The notes under the pieces: generated by a model | Database searches by the model: none | Told to the model about the DNA's origin: nothing | What the model saw: only the letters and a program-made list of their open reading frames with translations | Shown: piece by piece, positions 45,391 to 54,908 of the stretch | Position numbering within the stretch: position 1 is the stretch's first letter | Layout: each line of letters opens with the position of its first letter | Source of the DNA: Bradyrhizobium sp. AZCC 2262 | GTDB taxonomy: Bacteria > Pseudomonadota > Alphaproteobacteria > Rhizobiales > Xanthobacteraceae | Assembly: GCF_036924535.1 (NCBI RefSeq) | Contig: NZ_JAZHRT010000001.1 | Span: 2,542,001 to 2,606,000, forward strand | DNA: 64,000 nt | Direction: 5' to 3' | Made by a program: the position numbers and the translations under genes

Positions 45391-47037
45391 ATGTATGGAA
45401 TTGTCGAGAAAGCTCCCTTGATGGGGCTGATCCAGGAGCGGCCGCTCCTTGTTTCGGATGCCCTCATCCACGCCTCGATTTATCACGCCGACACGCCGGT
45501 GATTTCGCGGCGCCGCGACGGATCGTTCTTTCATAGCAACTGGGCCGGACTGGAACGCCGGGTGCGGCGACTTGCGAGCGCGTTGTTGGCTGCCGGCGTC
45601 GAGCGCGGCGATCGTGTGGCGACCCTTGCCTGGAATAACCATCGCCATCTCGAGGCGTACTTCGCCATCACCGCCATCGGTGCGGTCTGTCATCCCATCA
45701 ACCCGCGGCTTTTCCCCGAACAAGTCGTCTATATTGCTAAACACGCCGAAGATGTTGGGCTGTTCTACGACCTCGAATACGAGCCGCTCGCCCGTGTCAT
45801 TGCAGGGCAACATGCGCTTCGGTTCAACATCGCGATGTGCACGCCAGACGAACTTCGATCCCATCTTCCCGATGGCGTCGTTGCCTACGAGGCATTTATC
45901 GATTCCGGTCACGAAGATCCCACGGTCTATGCCGCCTTTGACGAGCGTACGGCAGCCTCTCTCTGCTACACCTCGGGAACGACCGGTAATCCGAAGGGCG
46001 TGCTGACCAATCATCGAGCGATGATGCTGCACGCGATGACGGCGCGAACGTCCGATGTGTTCGACCTCAGGCCCGCCTCAACCGCCTGCGCGATCGTGCC
46101 GATCTATCATGTGCACGCGTCATGGGGGTTGCCGTTCGCCGCCGCGATGGCGGGAGCGGGTCTTGTCCTGCCAGGCCTGCGCTTGGACGCCGTTTCCTTG
46201 GCAGAGACCATCAACTTACATCGCGTTACCTTCGCAAATGGCGTCCCCACAATCTGGAACGATCTGGTAAGGCATCTCGCATCTGCCAAGCAGGCCGTTC
46301 CGACCCTGAAGCGGATCATGGTTGCCGGCTCGGCTCCCTCGCCAGCTGTGGTGCAGGCCCTTGAGGAAGACCACGGTGTCGAGGTGGGTCACATTTGGGG
46401 GATGACCGAAACCGGTCCTTGCGCCACGTCCGCCGCGGTGCTTCCGCGCTTTGCTAAAAATCCCATGCAGAAGAAGCTCAAACAGGGACACGGGCTTTTC
46501 GGCGTCCAAATGCGGATCAGCAACAAGGATCACTCTCATTGCCCGTGGGGCGAAGAGCACGTTGGCGCCCTTCAAGTCCGCGGTCCCTACATCATTTCGG
46601 GCTATTTTAAGCAAGAAGGCAAGGGCGCCGTGGATGCCGATGGATGGCTCGACACGGGCGATATCGCCTCGATTGATGCCGACGGCTACCTCAAGATTGT
46701 CGATCGCGAAAAAGATCTCGTGAAGTCTGGCGGCGAATGGATCTCCTCCATCGAGGTTGAGAACGCCGCGGGGTCATGTCCGGGCGTGAAGGAGGCGGCG
46801 GTGATCGCCGTACCTCACGAGCGCTGGGGCGAGCGTCCGGTGTTGCTCGTCGTGCGCGCGGACAATGCCGATATCGGCACGGAACACCTCGTGGCGTTCT
46901 TGAGCGAGCGGGTTTCAAAATGGTGGCTCCCCGATCGCATCATTTTCGTGCCGGAGTTTCCCAAGACCGGAACAGGCAAGGTGATGAAGGCCGAACTTCG
47001 AAAGCGGTTCGCCGAACCTGCGACCGCCGAGACGTGA
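45391..47037 (+). CDS. AMP-forming fatty-acyl-CoA ligase
   Basis: A 548-residue class I adenylate-forming ligase: CYTSGTTGNPKGVLTNH (phosphate-binding loop), YHVHASWGLPF, ANGVPTIWNDL, IWGMTETGPCATSA, LDTGDIASIDADGYLKIVDR and PKTGTGKVMKAELRKRF (C-terminal Lys). It resembles the medium/long-chain and DmdB-like ligases carrying GVPTIW. AGGAGAT precedes ATG 45391. Together with the ligase at 14527 it gives the region two acid-activating enzymes. Confidence 0.93.
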   Translation: MYGIVEKAPLMGLIQERPLLVSDALIHASIYHADTPVISRRRDGSFFHSNWAGLERRVRRLASALLAAGVERGDRVATLAWNNHRHLEAYFAITAIGAVCHPINPRLFPEQVVYIAKHAEDVGLFYDLEYEPLARVIAGQHALRFNIAMCTPDELRSHLPDGVVAYEAFIDSGHEDPTVYAAFDERTAASLCYTSGTTGNPKGVLTNHRAMMLHAMTARTSDVFDLRPASTACAIVPIYHVHASWGLPFAAAMAGAGLVLPGLRLDAVSLAETINLHRVTFANGVPTIWNDLVRHLASAKQAVPTLKRIMVAGSAPSPAVVQALEEDHGVEVGHIWGMTETGPCATSAAVLPRFAKNPMQKKLKQGHGLFGVQMRISNKDHSHCPWGEEHVGALQVRGPYIISGYFKQEGKGAVDADGWLDTGDIASIDADGYLKIVDREKDLVKSGGEWISSIEVENAAGSCPGVKEAAVIAVPHERWGERPVLLVVRADNADIGTEHLVAFLSERVSKWWLPDRIIFVPEFPKTGTGKVMKAELRKRFAEPATAET

Positions 47038-47339
47038 GATGTGCGCTGTCGCTCCGATCGGGACACGCGGCAGGTCAATGATTCAGACGCCGCTTCCCCT
47101 CGGTCGGTGCGCTGCTTGCACCTTCCGCGGTCGCTCAAACGGCTTCCCGCGAAAAGCGGTTCGAATCCGTCAGATCCCCGCCAAGCCTCGCGAGCATACA
47201 GCGGGGCCGCCGGAATATCTGGTCGCGTCCGAGCCACCTGACCTTGCAGAAAGTTTGAACCGTTCCCGCTCGCGGGGTTTCGCGCCGCGGGCGGCCGACC
47301 GGCACGGTTTCTCAACCATTCACGTTCGGAGGAAGAAAA
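47038..47339. other. Gap, no gene seen
   Basis: About 300 bp. A GGTTCGAATCC string near 47157 resembles a tRNA T-arm, but no matching acceptor or anticodon arms are present. Confidence 0.4.
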
Positions 47340-47948
47340 ATGAAACTCTATGACCTAAAGACCGGCACCAGCACGAGGCGTGTGCGGATTTTCTTGGCCG
47401 AAAAGGGGGTAAAACTGCCGACCGTCGAGGTGGACATGCTGAAGGGCGAGAACAAGGATCCGAATTATCTGGCAAAAAATCCGATGGGAACGATGCCGCT
47501 CCTTGAGCTCGACGATGGAACGCAACTCGCCGAGTCTGTGGCGATCTGCCGGTATGTCGAAGAGCTTCACCCGGAGCCGCCACTGTTCGGGACAACCCCG
47601 GTCGAGCGGGCTCTGGTCGAGATGTGGAATCGGCGAACGGAGTTGGAGCTGTTGATCCCGATAATGGATCACTTCGTGCATTCCTCGGCGTTCTATAAAG
47701 AGCGCCTCACGCAGATGGCGGATGTTGCGCGCCGCGGGCACACGCGCGCACAAGACCGGATGCACTGGCTCGACGGCGAATTGGCCAAACGGCCCTTTAT
47801 CGCGGGAGATCGATACACGATTGCCGATATCACGGCCCAGTGCGCGCTTATCCTAGGTAAGAATACCGGAACACCCATTCCCGCTGATTCACCACATCTT
47901 GCGCGATGGTTTAGTGAGGTATCGAAGCGGCCAACCGCTCGTGCGTGA
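47340..47948 (+). CDS. Glutathione S-transferase family protein
   Basis: A 202-residue GST: MKLYDLKTGTSTRRVRIFLA, NPMGTMPLLELDDGTQLAES (cis-Pro and ES glutathione contacts), AICRYVEELHPEPPLFG, and C-domain AGDRYTIADITAQCALILGK. Ser/Thr near the N-terminus (GTST) is the likely activating residue. GGAGGAAG precedes the ATG. Downstream of the ligase gene and convergent with the MDR gene at 48133. Confidence 0.92.
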   Translation: MKLYDLKTGTSTRRVRIFLAEKGVKLPTVEVDMLKGENKDPNYLAKNPMGTMPLLELDDGTQLAESVAICRYVEELHPEPPLFGTTPVERALVEMWNRRTELELLIPIMDHFVHSSAFYKERLTQMADVARRGHTRAQDRMHWLDGELAKRPFIAGDRYTIADITAQCALILGKNTGTPIPADSPHLARWFSEVSKRPTARA

Positions 47949-48132
47949 TGACACATGTGTGATCCCTTGAAAGCAATCGAGGGGCCACTGAGGATCATGA
48001 CGCATCGCTGCGGCGATCGGGAGCGGTGAAGAGGTGAACGTTGTCGCCTGCCAACGAAAATGTCCTGATGGCCTTTGGCAGGCGGTTTCAAGACGGACGA
48101 TCCAAGGTACTGGGCCGTCGAACAGAACGTAG

Positions 48133-49116
48133 TCACGCATTGACGTCGATGACCGTGCGGCCCTGCACCTTTCCAGCGAACAATTGGCCTACCACATCGG
48201 GAACCTCCCCGAGGCCGACCAGGCGCACCGTTCGGCCGAGCTTGTTCAAGTTGAGATCGCGAGCCAACCGCGACCACGCCTCGGTTCGAGCCTGGCGCGG
48301 GGCATTGACCGAGTCGATGCCCGCAAGGGTGACGTTGCGCAGGATGAACGGTAGAACCGTTCCGGGTAGATCGACCCCCTGAGCCATGCCGCAGGCCGTC
48401 ACCACCCCACGGTATTGCGTCTGCGATAGCACGTTCACCAACGTACGGCTGCCGACGGAGTCGACCGCGCCAGCCCAACGTTCGCGTGCGATCGGAACTC
48501 CGGGCTCTGAAAGGGTTCGCCGATCGATGACCTCGGCGGCTCCGAGGCTCCGCAAATAGTCGGCTTCATCAGGACGACCCGTCGACGCAACGACGCGATA
48601 GCCCAGATCGGAAAGGATCGCGATGGCGATCGAACCGACGCCACCATTGGCGCCGGTCACCAGGATATCGCCACGCTGCGGTGTGAGGCCGCCATGTTCG
48701 AGGGCGAGGACGCTCAGCATTGCCGTGTAGCCCGCCGTGCCGATTGCCATGGCGTCCTTTGTCGAAAGCGGCGCTGGGATTTTCACGAGCCAATCGCCGC
48801 TCACGCGCGCTTTCTGAGCATAACCGCCATGGTGGGTCTGACTCAGTCCCCAGCTGTTGGCGACGACGCGATCTCCCACCGCGATGCCCGCATGGGAGGA
48901 GGCCTCGACGGTGCCGGCGAAATCGATACCCGGGATCAAGGGAAACTGGCGAATGATTTCGGCGCGCCCGCTAATAGCCAACGCGTCTTTGTAGTTCACG
49001 GTTGAATAATCCACCGCGACGGAAACGTCGCCAGGCATGAGCTGTTGCTCATCCATTTCGACCACGCTAGTCGAGATCTTCTCACCTGTCTTTTGTGCCA
49101 GCAGTGCCTTGAACAT
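48133..49116 (-). CDS. Acrylyl-CoA reductase / YhdH-type MDR oxidoreductase
   Basis: A 327-residue MDR enzyme of the AcuI/YhdH group: MFKALLAQKTGEK start, YSTVNYKDALAISGR, PLIPGIDFAGTVE, VTGANGGVGSIAIAILSDLG and GVVTACGMAQGVDLPGTVLPFILRNVTLAGID. Members reduce acrylyl-CoA or similar 2,3-unsaturated CoA thioesters with NADPH. A weak partial relative of the dispersed element (GCGTCCTAGATTGACGTTTCGC, 49121-49142) lies just beyond its start. Confidence 0.92.
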   Translation of the reverse strand: MFKALLAQKTGEKISTSVVEMDEQQLMPGDVSVAVDYSTVNYKDALAISGRAEIIRQFPLIPGIDFAGTVEASSHAGIAVGDRVVANSWGLSQTHHGGYAQKARVSGDWLVKIPAPLSTKDAMAIGTAGYTAMLSVLALEHGGLTPQRGDILVTGANGGVGSIAIAILSDLGYRVVASTGRPDEADYLRSLGAAEVIDRRTLSEPGVPIARERWAGAVDSVGSRTLVNVLSQTQYRGVVTACGMAQGVDLPGTVLPFILRNVTLAGIDSVNAPRQARTEAWSRLARDLNLNKLGRTVRLVGLGEVPDVVGQLFAGKVQGRTVIDVNA

Positions 49117-49535
49117 GGTTGCGTCCTAGATTGACGTTTCGCTGTGCAACGACCTAGGGGGACGCCGTCATTGCCGCAAGAAGGCACATTTAAAGCGGGT
49201 ACTATCATTTATGGATGTACTCGCCGGATTCCGGGGGAGGGGTGAAACCAGGCGGCGCCCGATACAGCATGCTCGACGTGACAGGGCTTCGAGCGAAGCG
49301 AGGTTCCTGCCTGTGCCAAGGCCTGTTCGTGTGCGCATGATTCTATTGTATTATCAACGTCATGTGATAGGATTGCATGAACCTAAATAGCCGTTCGACG
49401 GCATGAGAGGCGCGAATGCAAGGTGAGCTTCGGCGCGATGGAACGGGCTTCCGGCTCCTCCACCGATGCAGAGGCGTGCCGTGGTCCCGCCAGAACGCAT
49501 AAGTCTGGACGAAGCGATCATTTATGGAGGCGTTC
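49117..49535. other. Divergent promoter region between MDR and HxlR genes
   Basis: About 420 bp without a gene. An AT-rich segment at 49340-49380 (TCTATTGTATTATCAACG) is a likely promoter region for the HxlR gene. The divergent arrangement makes the MDR gene the expected HxlR target. Confidence 0.45.
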
Positions 49536-49928
49536 ATGCGTCCAAAAAGGTTTGACGCGAAAAGTGGATGTGCGGTCGGGGTGACCTTGTCGGTCATCGG
49601 CGGATTATGGAAGCCGCTGATCCTGTTTCATCTCTTCGCCGGCAAGAAGCGCTTCATGGAACTGTCCCGAGCCATTCCGAACGCCACGCAGAGGATCCTG
49701 ACACGTCAGCTGCGCGAACTGGAGGCCGACGGCGTGATCCTGCGCCATGCCTATCCGCAGATTCCTCCGAAGGTCGAATATGAAATCTCTCCTTTCGGTC
49801 AGAGCCTCGGGCCCGTGCTGCTTTCGCTTCGGAGTTGGGGCAAGCAATATGGCGGATCAATCGAAGGCGTCCTTGAGCCGCACCACGCGCCTGAAAATCC
49901 GCAGCCAAACGCATGCCTGTTAGGTTGA
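49536..49928 (+). CDS. HxlR-family transcriptional regulator
   Basis: A 130-residue winged-helix protein: CAVGVTLSVIGGLWKPLILF, LFAGKKRFMELSRAIPNATQ, RILTRQLRELEADGVILRHA and the wing PPKVEYEISPFGQSLGPVL. This is the complete HxlR (DUF24) pattern with the leading Cys that senses electrophiles in some members. ATG 49536 sits five bases after GGAGG. Divergent from the AcuI-like gene, its probable target. Confidence 0.92.
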   Translation: MRPKRFDAKSGCAVGVTLSVIGGLWKPLILFHLFAGKKRFMELSRAIPNATQRILTRQLRELEADGVILRHAYPQIPPKVEYEISPFGQSLGPVLLSLRSWGKQYGGSIEGVLEPHHAPENPQPNACLLG

Positions 49929-50092
49929 GATCGAGTAATGCTTAGTGAGCGACAAGGAATATCTCGAAACACGGCATGCCTGTCGGAAGTGCCATCATGT
50001 GCTGACCTTGTCCATGCGGCAAACATTCACTCAAATCACCTCCGAGATAACGCTGGATTTCAGCCTAAGACGTCAATACTGCCAGTCGCCTG

Positions 50093-50354
50093 TGGCCTTG
50101 GCAACGCCGTCGTGCCGCAGGCTGAACTGCGCAAGAAAGCGCATGATGCGGCCATCACGCTGACCAAGCGTCCCGCCGGCGCGCTGAAGTCGACCAAGAA
50201 GCTGATGCGTGATCACGAGCGTATCGAGGCGCAAATCAGCGGAGAATCGCAATTGTTCAAGCAACGCTTGATGACGCCGGAGGCCCGCGAGGCCTTTGCC
50301 GCATTCGCCGAGCGACGGCCGCCGGATTTCTCGAAGGTCGCCCGACCTTCGTAA
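50093..50354 (+). pseudogene. Crotonase (enoyl-CoA hydratase) C-terminal remnant
   Basis: The frame from about 50093 reads GLGNAVVPQAELRKKAHDAA, RPAGALKSTKKLMRDHERIE and EAFAAFAERRPPDFSKV, the final ~85 residues of an enoyl-CoA hydratase. The frame is open back to 49938, but that part is unrelated, so the substrate-binding and oxyanion-hole half is missing. It probably results from a deletion that also removed the promoter. Confidence 0.75.
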
Positions 50355-50383
50355 ATTCTTGGGGGCGCTGGGAGTTATCACAG

Positions 50384-51181
50384 ATGGCCGACTTGCGGAT
50401 ATTCTCCTATCTGCCGAACCCGCGCGTCTGGAAGGCGACCATCGCCGCACGTTTCTGCGGCGTGGACGTCGAGGTCAGGGGTGCTCCGCCCAAGGAGTTG
50501 CGAGACTGGCTGTGGGACTACGATGCGCGGCCGCTGGCGGAGCAGGAGCGCCAATCGTTGTCTTCCCTTGCCCGGACCGGGCGGGTCGGGCTGACCGGCG
50601 TGAAGCTGTTCAAGACCGATGCGTTCCTCCGAGCCCAGCCGTTCGGCAACGTTCCAGCGGCATTCGGCCCCGACGGAAAGATCGGAATCTTTGAATCGAA
50701 CAGCATCATGCGGGCCGTGGCGCGGCTGGGAGAGGCGACATTTCCGCTCTACGGACGTGACGCCTGGGAAGCCTCCAGGATCGACAGCTTTCTCGATGTC
50801 AGCCTGCTCTTTGCCCGAGACTCGCAGATCTATCTCCTTTCGTTGTTGGACGGCGCCGTCGATGCGGCGATCCACGCCCGCGCCAAGCAGGCGTTCGCAA
50901 TCTATGCCTCCGGGCTCGAGCAGGCTTTGTCCGCGCAACGGAAAACGCTTGTCGGAGAGCAAATCTCGTTGGCCGACATCTGCTTTGCCGCCGAGCTCGC
51001 CTTGTTCATGAACGAGCAGGCGCGTGCGGCGCAATTGAACGAGCGCGGCCTGGATAGGATCCTGCATGACGGCGTCCGAAACGAATATCCGCTCGTCTTT
51101 GCCCATTTTGATCGGCTGATAGACCACGAGCACTTCAGGCCGGATCTCAAGCCATATGTCGAAAAGCTGTTATCGAAGTGA
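50384..51181 (+). CDS. GST-family protein with extended N-terminal insertion
   Basis: A 265-residue GST-like protein: MADLRIFSYLPNPRVWKATI, a longer-than-usual segment (about residues 35-65, WLWDYDARPLAEQERQSLSS), AQPFGNVPAAFGPDGKIGIF ESNSI (cis-Pro and ES motif), and a helical C-domain with LVGEQISLADICFAAELALF. It ends 20 bp before an SDR gene with its own ribosome-binding site. The GST+SDR pairing recalls ether- or thioether-cleaving modules, but the substrate here is unknown. Confidence 0.85.
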   Translation: MADLRIFSYLPNPRVWKATIAARFCGVDVEVRGAPPKELRDWLWDYDARPLAEQERQSLSSLARTGRVGLTGVKLFKTDAFLRAQPFGNVPAAFGPDGKIGIFESNSIMRAVARLGEATFPLYGRDAWEASRIDSFLDVSLLFARDSQIYLLSLLDGAVDAAIHARAKQAFAIYASGLEQALSAQRKTLVGEQISLADICFAAELALFMNEQARAAQLNERGLDRILHDGVRNEYPLVFAHFDRLIDHEHFRPDLKPYVEKLLSK

Positions 51182-51201
51182 CAGGTTCCGGAGGAAAGCC
51201 A

Positions 51202-51912
51202 ATGCATAAGGCCGTGATCATCGGAGTCGGCCCGGATCGGGGGCTGGGCGCGCAACTCTGCAAGCGTTTCGCCAAGGAAGGGCTGCACGTTGTCGCGGTC
51301 GGACGCACGCGGGCTTCGCTGGATGCTGTCGTCGCCGACATCCGAAAGGCCGGAGGCGAAGCTTCGTCCGTCGTCGCAGACGCGACGAAGGAGGTGGACG
51401 TGGCGGCGCTCTTTTCAGACGTGGGCACCGACGTCGATGTCGCGATCTACAACGCGGGCAACAACACTCCCGGTCGAATTCTCGAGATGGAATCGAGCTA
51501 TTTCGAGAAAAGCTGGCGGGTCGCCTGCTACGGCGGATTCCTGTTCGGACGGGAGGCGCTTCGCCACATGGTCCCGCGCAAGCGGGGCACCATTCTGTTT
51601 ACCGGAGCGAGCGCTTCACTCCGCGGTCGGGCAGGGTACGGGGCCTTCAATTCAGCGAAGGCCGGCCTGCGTACGCTCGCCCAGGCGATTGCAAAGGAAT
51701 ACGGGCCCGAGGGCATCCATGTCGGCCACGTCGTCGTCGACGGTGCCATCTACGGCGAGAAGATACGCAGACACTTCCCGGACGCTGACCAGCGCCAGGA
51801 CCGCCTGATCGATATCGAGGGCATCGTCGAGTGCTACGCCTTTCTCTACCGGCAGCCCCCCAAGGCGTGGTCCTTCGAGATAGACGTGCGTACCTCCCTG
51901 GAAAACTGGTGA
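51202..51912 (+). CDS. SDR-family protein with Phe at the catalytic Tyr position
   Basis: A 236-residue SDR-fold protein: IGVGPDRGLGAQLCKRFA cofactor loop, YNAGNNTPGRI, catalytic-Ser region LFTGASASLRGRAGYGAF NSAKAGL. Four residues before the Lys stands Phe, not Tyr, so the classical YxxxK is altered. The C-terminus (DIEGIVECYAFLYRQPPKAW SFEIDVR) matches an SDR subgroup with this change. GGAGG precedes ATG 51202. Co-transcribed with the GST-like gene. Confidence 0.87.
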   Translation: MHKAVIIGVGPDRGLGAQLCKRFAKEGLHVVAVGRTRASLDAVVADIRKAGGEASSVVADATKEVDVAALFSDVGTDVDVAIYNAGNNTPGRILEMESSYFEKSWRVACYGGFLFGREALRHMVPRKRGTILFTGASASLRGRAGYGAFNSAKAGLRTLAQAIAKEYGPEGIHVGHVVVDGAIYGEKIRRHFPDADQRQDRLIDIEGIVECYAFLYRQPPKAWSFEIDVRTSLENW

Positions 51913-52432
51913 GCTCGTAGTGGCAGGGAAGGGCAGCAAGGCGCTTTCGAGAAGTTAAGTCGCGTTGCGCGCTCCGGCTACTTCCGCCGATCCGGGTCCG
52001 GGAACGCCGACAGTGCTGAGGCGCACGCAGTGGCGCCGCGGCCGCGCGACAGATTGCGGAAGCACTCGCCGCTGTAGCCGAACGCCATGTCCTAACGCCG
52101 CGCTAGCGTCTAAAAGCTGCACATTGGCACAAAGGATGTGATCGCCGCGGCGTTACGCGCGGTCTTTCGCCACGCTCGGTCGGGCCGTGCCGAAGAACGC
52201 TGTGCTCCCCGCTGCTCCGGCACCCATGCTCAAAAGCTTACTCACGCCCGCATCTCCCTGTTTCCTGCAATCGGACGCCGCCGATCCCGATGCGACCGAT
52301 GAGTGATGGCTGCAACCGAGTCCAAGACACGCAGGCCGCTCGAAACACCTTCAACCAAAACATGGGTAATCGGCTATTGCGCGAGACCACGTGCCTCTCG
52401 ATGTGTGAAGCAGCTTGATTGCGGAGGTTGAC
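51913..52432. other. Gap, no gene seen
   Basis: About 520 bp with no protein-like frame. A string at 52086 (ATGTCCTAACG) faintly resembles the dispersed element but the rest does not match. Confidence 0.4.
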
Positions 52433-52624
52433 ATGGAACTGTCGCGCTCGTTCACCTGCATGACGCACGTCTCATTTGCGACCACGCGCTTATTGTTGGT
52501 CGCTGCCTTCGCGGTGTCACAGGAACAAGCACGCGCGCGCCACGTTCTGCGCGCGGAAATCACCGGGCGCCAGCGCGCACCGGCGATGCGCGACTTGCGC
52601 TGCTCAGTTCCAAGCGAACGTTAA
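52433..52624 (+). CDS. Possible small exported protein
   Basis: A 63-codon frame from ATG 52433, directly behind a GCGGAGG ribosome-binding sequence. Residues ~10-30 (VSFATTRLLLVAAFAVSQEQ) look like a short signal peptide with possible cleavage after ARA. The remainder is arginine-rich and unfamiliar. Could be chance. Confidence 0.3.
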   Translation: MELSRSFTCMTHVSFATTRLLLVAAFAVSQEQARARHVLRAEITGRQRAPAMRDLRCSVPSER

Positions 52625-52641
52625 GTACGGAGAGCCGGGAA

Positions 52642-52953
52642 ATGAGTCCTTTCAAAGTCCGTTTCAAATTCGTTCGGCAAAGGTCGAGAATACTCGCGAT
52701 CGCCGCAGTCGCGTTGGTGGCCGCGGGAGTCGCCATCGCCGTTGGTCATCCACAGGAGGTATCTGAACCGATCCTGGGAAACGAATGGCAATGCAGCCGT
52801 ACGGTCCTCCTGGTCACAACCTGTGTTCCAGTCGGAGAGCAGAATGGCCCACTCCCCAACGACGCTGCGTTGGCGGATCTGTCCGATGGCCGCGCGCCGT
52901 CAGCTATAGCCGTTGCAAGGCCACCCCGCGGACAGATGGACCGTTCTCAATAA
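52642..52953 (+). CDS. Hypothetical membrane-anchored protein
   Basis: A 103-residue frame. After a basic N-terminus (SPFKVRFKFVRQRSRI) there is one membrane segment (LAIAAVALVAAGVAIAVG), then a soluble tail with two Cys (NEWQCSRTVLLVTTCVPVGE) that could form a disulfide outside the membrane. GGAGAGCCGGG precedes the ATG. No family recognised. It follows the 52433 frame by 17 bp. Confidence 0.5.
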   Translation: MSPFKVRFKFVRQRSRILAIAAVALVAAGVAIAVGHPQEVSEPILGNEWQCSRTVLLVTTCVPVGEQNGPLPNDAALADLSDGRAPSAIAVARPPRGQMDRSQ

Positions 52954-52956
52954 ATC

Positions 52957-53683
52957 CGGCGGCATCGGCACAGATCGGACGGGCAACCTTTGCCTTCGGA
53001 GGGCAACGGTAGATTCTGCGTAGCCAAGCGGAGAATGGCTCTCTCGACTAATCCCGAGAATCGGATGTTGCGTCTCCCGCAGCAAAAGCTGAGATGCTGA
53101 AGTCAGGTTGAGCCACGGCTTCCGTCAGCACGGTGAAACTGAAATGTATCCACCTTCGGTGGTGAGCTGATGCGGTTGGCTTGGAAGCCCGACCTCGGAC
53201 CAGGGATCTAGAGTTCTGATCCCCTCTATCTTGGATGTCGCTCGATGGGACGCCGGATCAGGAGAGAATCGCACGCGGGCAAAACCGACACCAACGTCAA
53301 TCGGGCAAGGCGCCCGAGTCGGTGAATCACGAGTTAATTTTCCTTCAAATTTCGCCGCTTGGCGACCCCGCGACTCGGTCTATGACGTCTTCGTCGCACG
53401 AAAAATGCAGGTGCACACAGATGCCAAATTCGAATGACGTCGCCAGCAACGAGATGCTTTGGGAGCGCGTCCTGTCCCTGCTCGTCGTGGATGCCAGCGT
53501 GTTGGGGGGAAGTGCCGTGTTGCTGATACAGGCGTTACCACTAGTCCTTCACGGATTTCCATAGTGGCAGAATGAGTTGTGAGTGGCAGGCGAGCCAAAT
53601 TTAGCGTCGAACGAAACGTCCAACAATGCGTCCAACACGAAAATAGGCAAAAGGCGTAAGTAACTGGAATTGTTGACATAAAT
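52957..53683. other. Gap between cargo and integrase, no gene seen
   Basis: About 730 bp without convincing genes. The short direct repeat CGTCCAACA occurs at about 53618 and 53630. This stretch may contain decayed DNA near the element's integrase end. Confidence 0.4.
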
Positions 53684-53685
53684 CG

Positions 53686-53726
53686 AATGAAAAATTTGAG
53701 TCGGAGCGCTTCACCCGCTCCAACTC
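53686..53726 (-). terminator. Rho-independent terminator of the integrase gene
   Basis: On the minus strand: an 11-bp stem (GAGTTGGAGCG / CGCTCCGACTC, one mismatch, 7-nt loop) followed by AAATTTTTC. It lies 28 bp past the integrase stop codon and has stem and T run in the right order. Confidence 0.7.
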
Positions 53727-53753
53727 TTGCTCATTGGGAAGTCCGCCACAGAT

Positions 53754-54890
53754 CTAACTCGTCGTCGTGAGGTCCTCAGTAAAGGCGTACTTAGGTGCTG
53801 GACGGACAGAGCTGGTTGAGCTTGTCAGCACTGAAAACCACTTCCATCCCGCGTATTTGTCGCCGGTTTGGCGCAAGTGCGTGTAGCGCTTGAGACTTGA
53901 CCAAGAACGATGACCGGACACGACAGCTACTTGAGGAATATTCCGGCCAATTTCGAATAGTCTTGAAATACCATCGTGGCGAAGATCATGAAGATGCAGG
54001 TCAATGATCTCGAGGAACTGACAAGCGCGGGTGAAATTAGTTCCAATGGTGTCACCGCAAAACGGAAAAATCTCGTCGTGCCTCTTCGGCATTGAGATAA
54101 TTATCTGAAGCGCTTCCGGCGGAAGATCGCACCATACGTCGTTCCCGACCTTCTCTCCGGGGTTCTTCATATCTCGCACCAAAACACGACTTCCTTCCGC
54201 GTCGAGATCCTTCCACGAGATCCGCGCAATCTCCTCGAGGCGACGTGTTGAGAATATCGCGAACCCGATGACCTTCTGCATCGGAATGGAGGATGGTCGG
54301 CGCTTTAGCCGCTCGCCGAAGTAGTCCATGATCTTATCGAGCTCTTCGAGAGTCGGCCGCCGATCGCGCTCGCGGCTCTTGCTCGCAATACCGAGGCGCT
54401 TCGCAACTACAAAGGCGTCCTTCATTGCGGTCTGATCAAGTGGGTATGCCCAAGCGGGCTTAGCTACGGCAAAGACGGCAGCCAAATGCGAGAGATAGTT
54501 GCCGACGGTCGACGGAGCGACATTGACTATAAGCTCATTGGCAAATGCGACCACGTCGGTGCTTGTGATTTCCGAACACCTCTTATTGGCTATGTCGTAG
54601 TTCTTAATCGATCGCAGCACCTGCGCCTTTGTGCGACCAATCTTCTTGATAGATTCATCTGTGTAGCGGTCGATAACAGTGGTTAGAGTGGGGTCCGGCG
54701 CTTCGAGACGCTCAAGTGCGCCCGGCCTGGCAAGTTCTTTCTCCCGCTTTTCGAGCCACGCAGAGGCAGCCTGCCGTCGATCGAACGTCCGATTTTCTCG
54801 ATGAACGATTTTACCAGCTCGCTTGATGAGGAGCTGGGCTTGGTATCCTGTAGAGCCATCGCTTCGCTTGCGTGGTACGACGGTTCCCAT
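53754..54890 (-). CDS. Tyrosine-type site-specific recombinase (dusA-associated integrase)
   Basis: A 378-residue phage-type integrase. The N-terminal arm- and core-binding domains (about 1-170) precede a catalytic domain with Arg217 (STRRLEEIARISW), HxxR at 301-304 (LHLHDLRHDGISRLF), His327 (SGHRSWSS) and nucleophile Tyr336 (KRYTHLR): the complete R-H-R-H-Y pattern. It reads away from dusA, with the integrase and dusA start codons about 135 bp apart. A family of integrases that inserts islands and prophages into the 5' end of dusA is known from the literature, and the position here fits. It should excise or integrate the DNA to the left. Confidence 0.93.
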   Translation of the reverse strand: MGTVVPRKRSDGSTGYQAQLLIKRAGKIVHRENRTFDRRQAASAWLEKREKELARPGALERLEAPDPTLTTVIDRYTDESIKKIGRTKAQVLRSIKNYDIANKRCSEITSTDVVAFANELIVNVAPSTVGNYLSHLAAVFAVAKPAWAYPLDQTAMKDAFVVAKRLGIASKSRERDRRPTLEELDKIMDYFGERLKRRPSSIPMQKVIGFAIFSTRRLEEIARISWKDLDAEGSRVLVRDMKNPGEKVGNDVWCDLPPEALQIIISMPKRHDEIFPFCGDTIGTNFTRACQFLEIIDLHLHDLRHDGISRLFEIGRNIPQVAVVSGHRSWSSLKRYTHLRQTGDKYAGWKWFSVLTSSTSSVRPAPKYAFTEDLTTTS

Positions 54891-54908
54891 CTTGGAGGCT
54901 CCATTACC

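Noticed and set aside
47157..47175. GGTTCGAATCC resembling a tRNA T-arm
   Set aside because: No complementary acceptor stem, D-arm or anticodon arm could be laid out around it, so no tRNA or tRNA-type att site is claimed.
52084..52116. Possible further copy of the dispersed element
   Set aside because: Only ATGTCCTAACG matches; the conserved GTGGC and ACGTTT blocks are missing.
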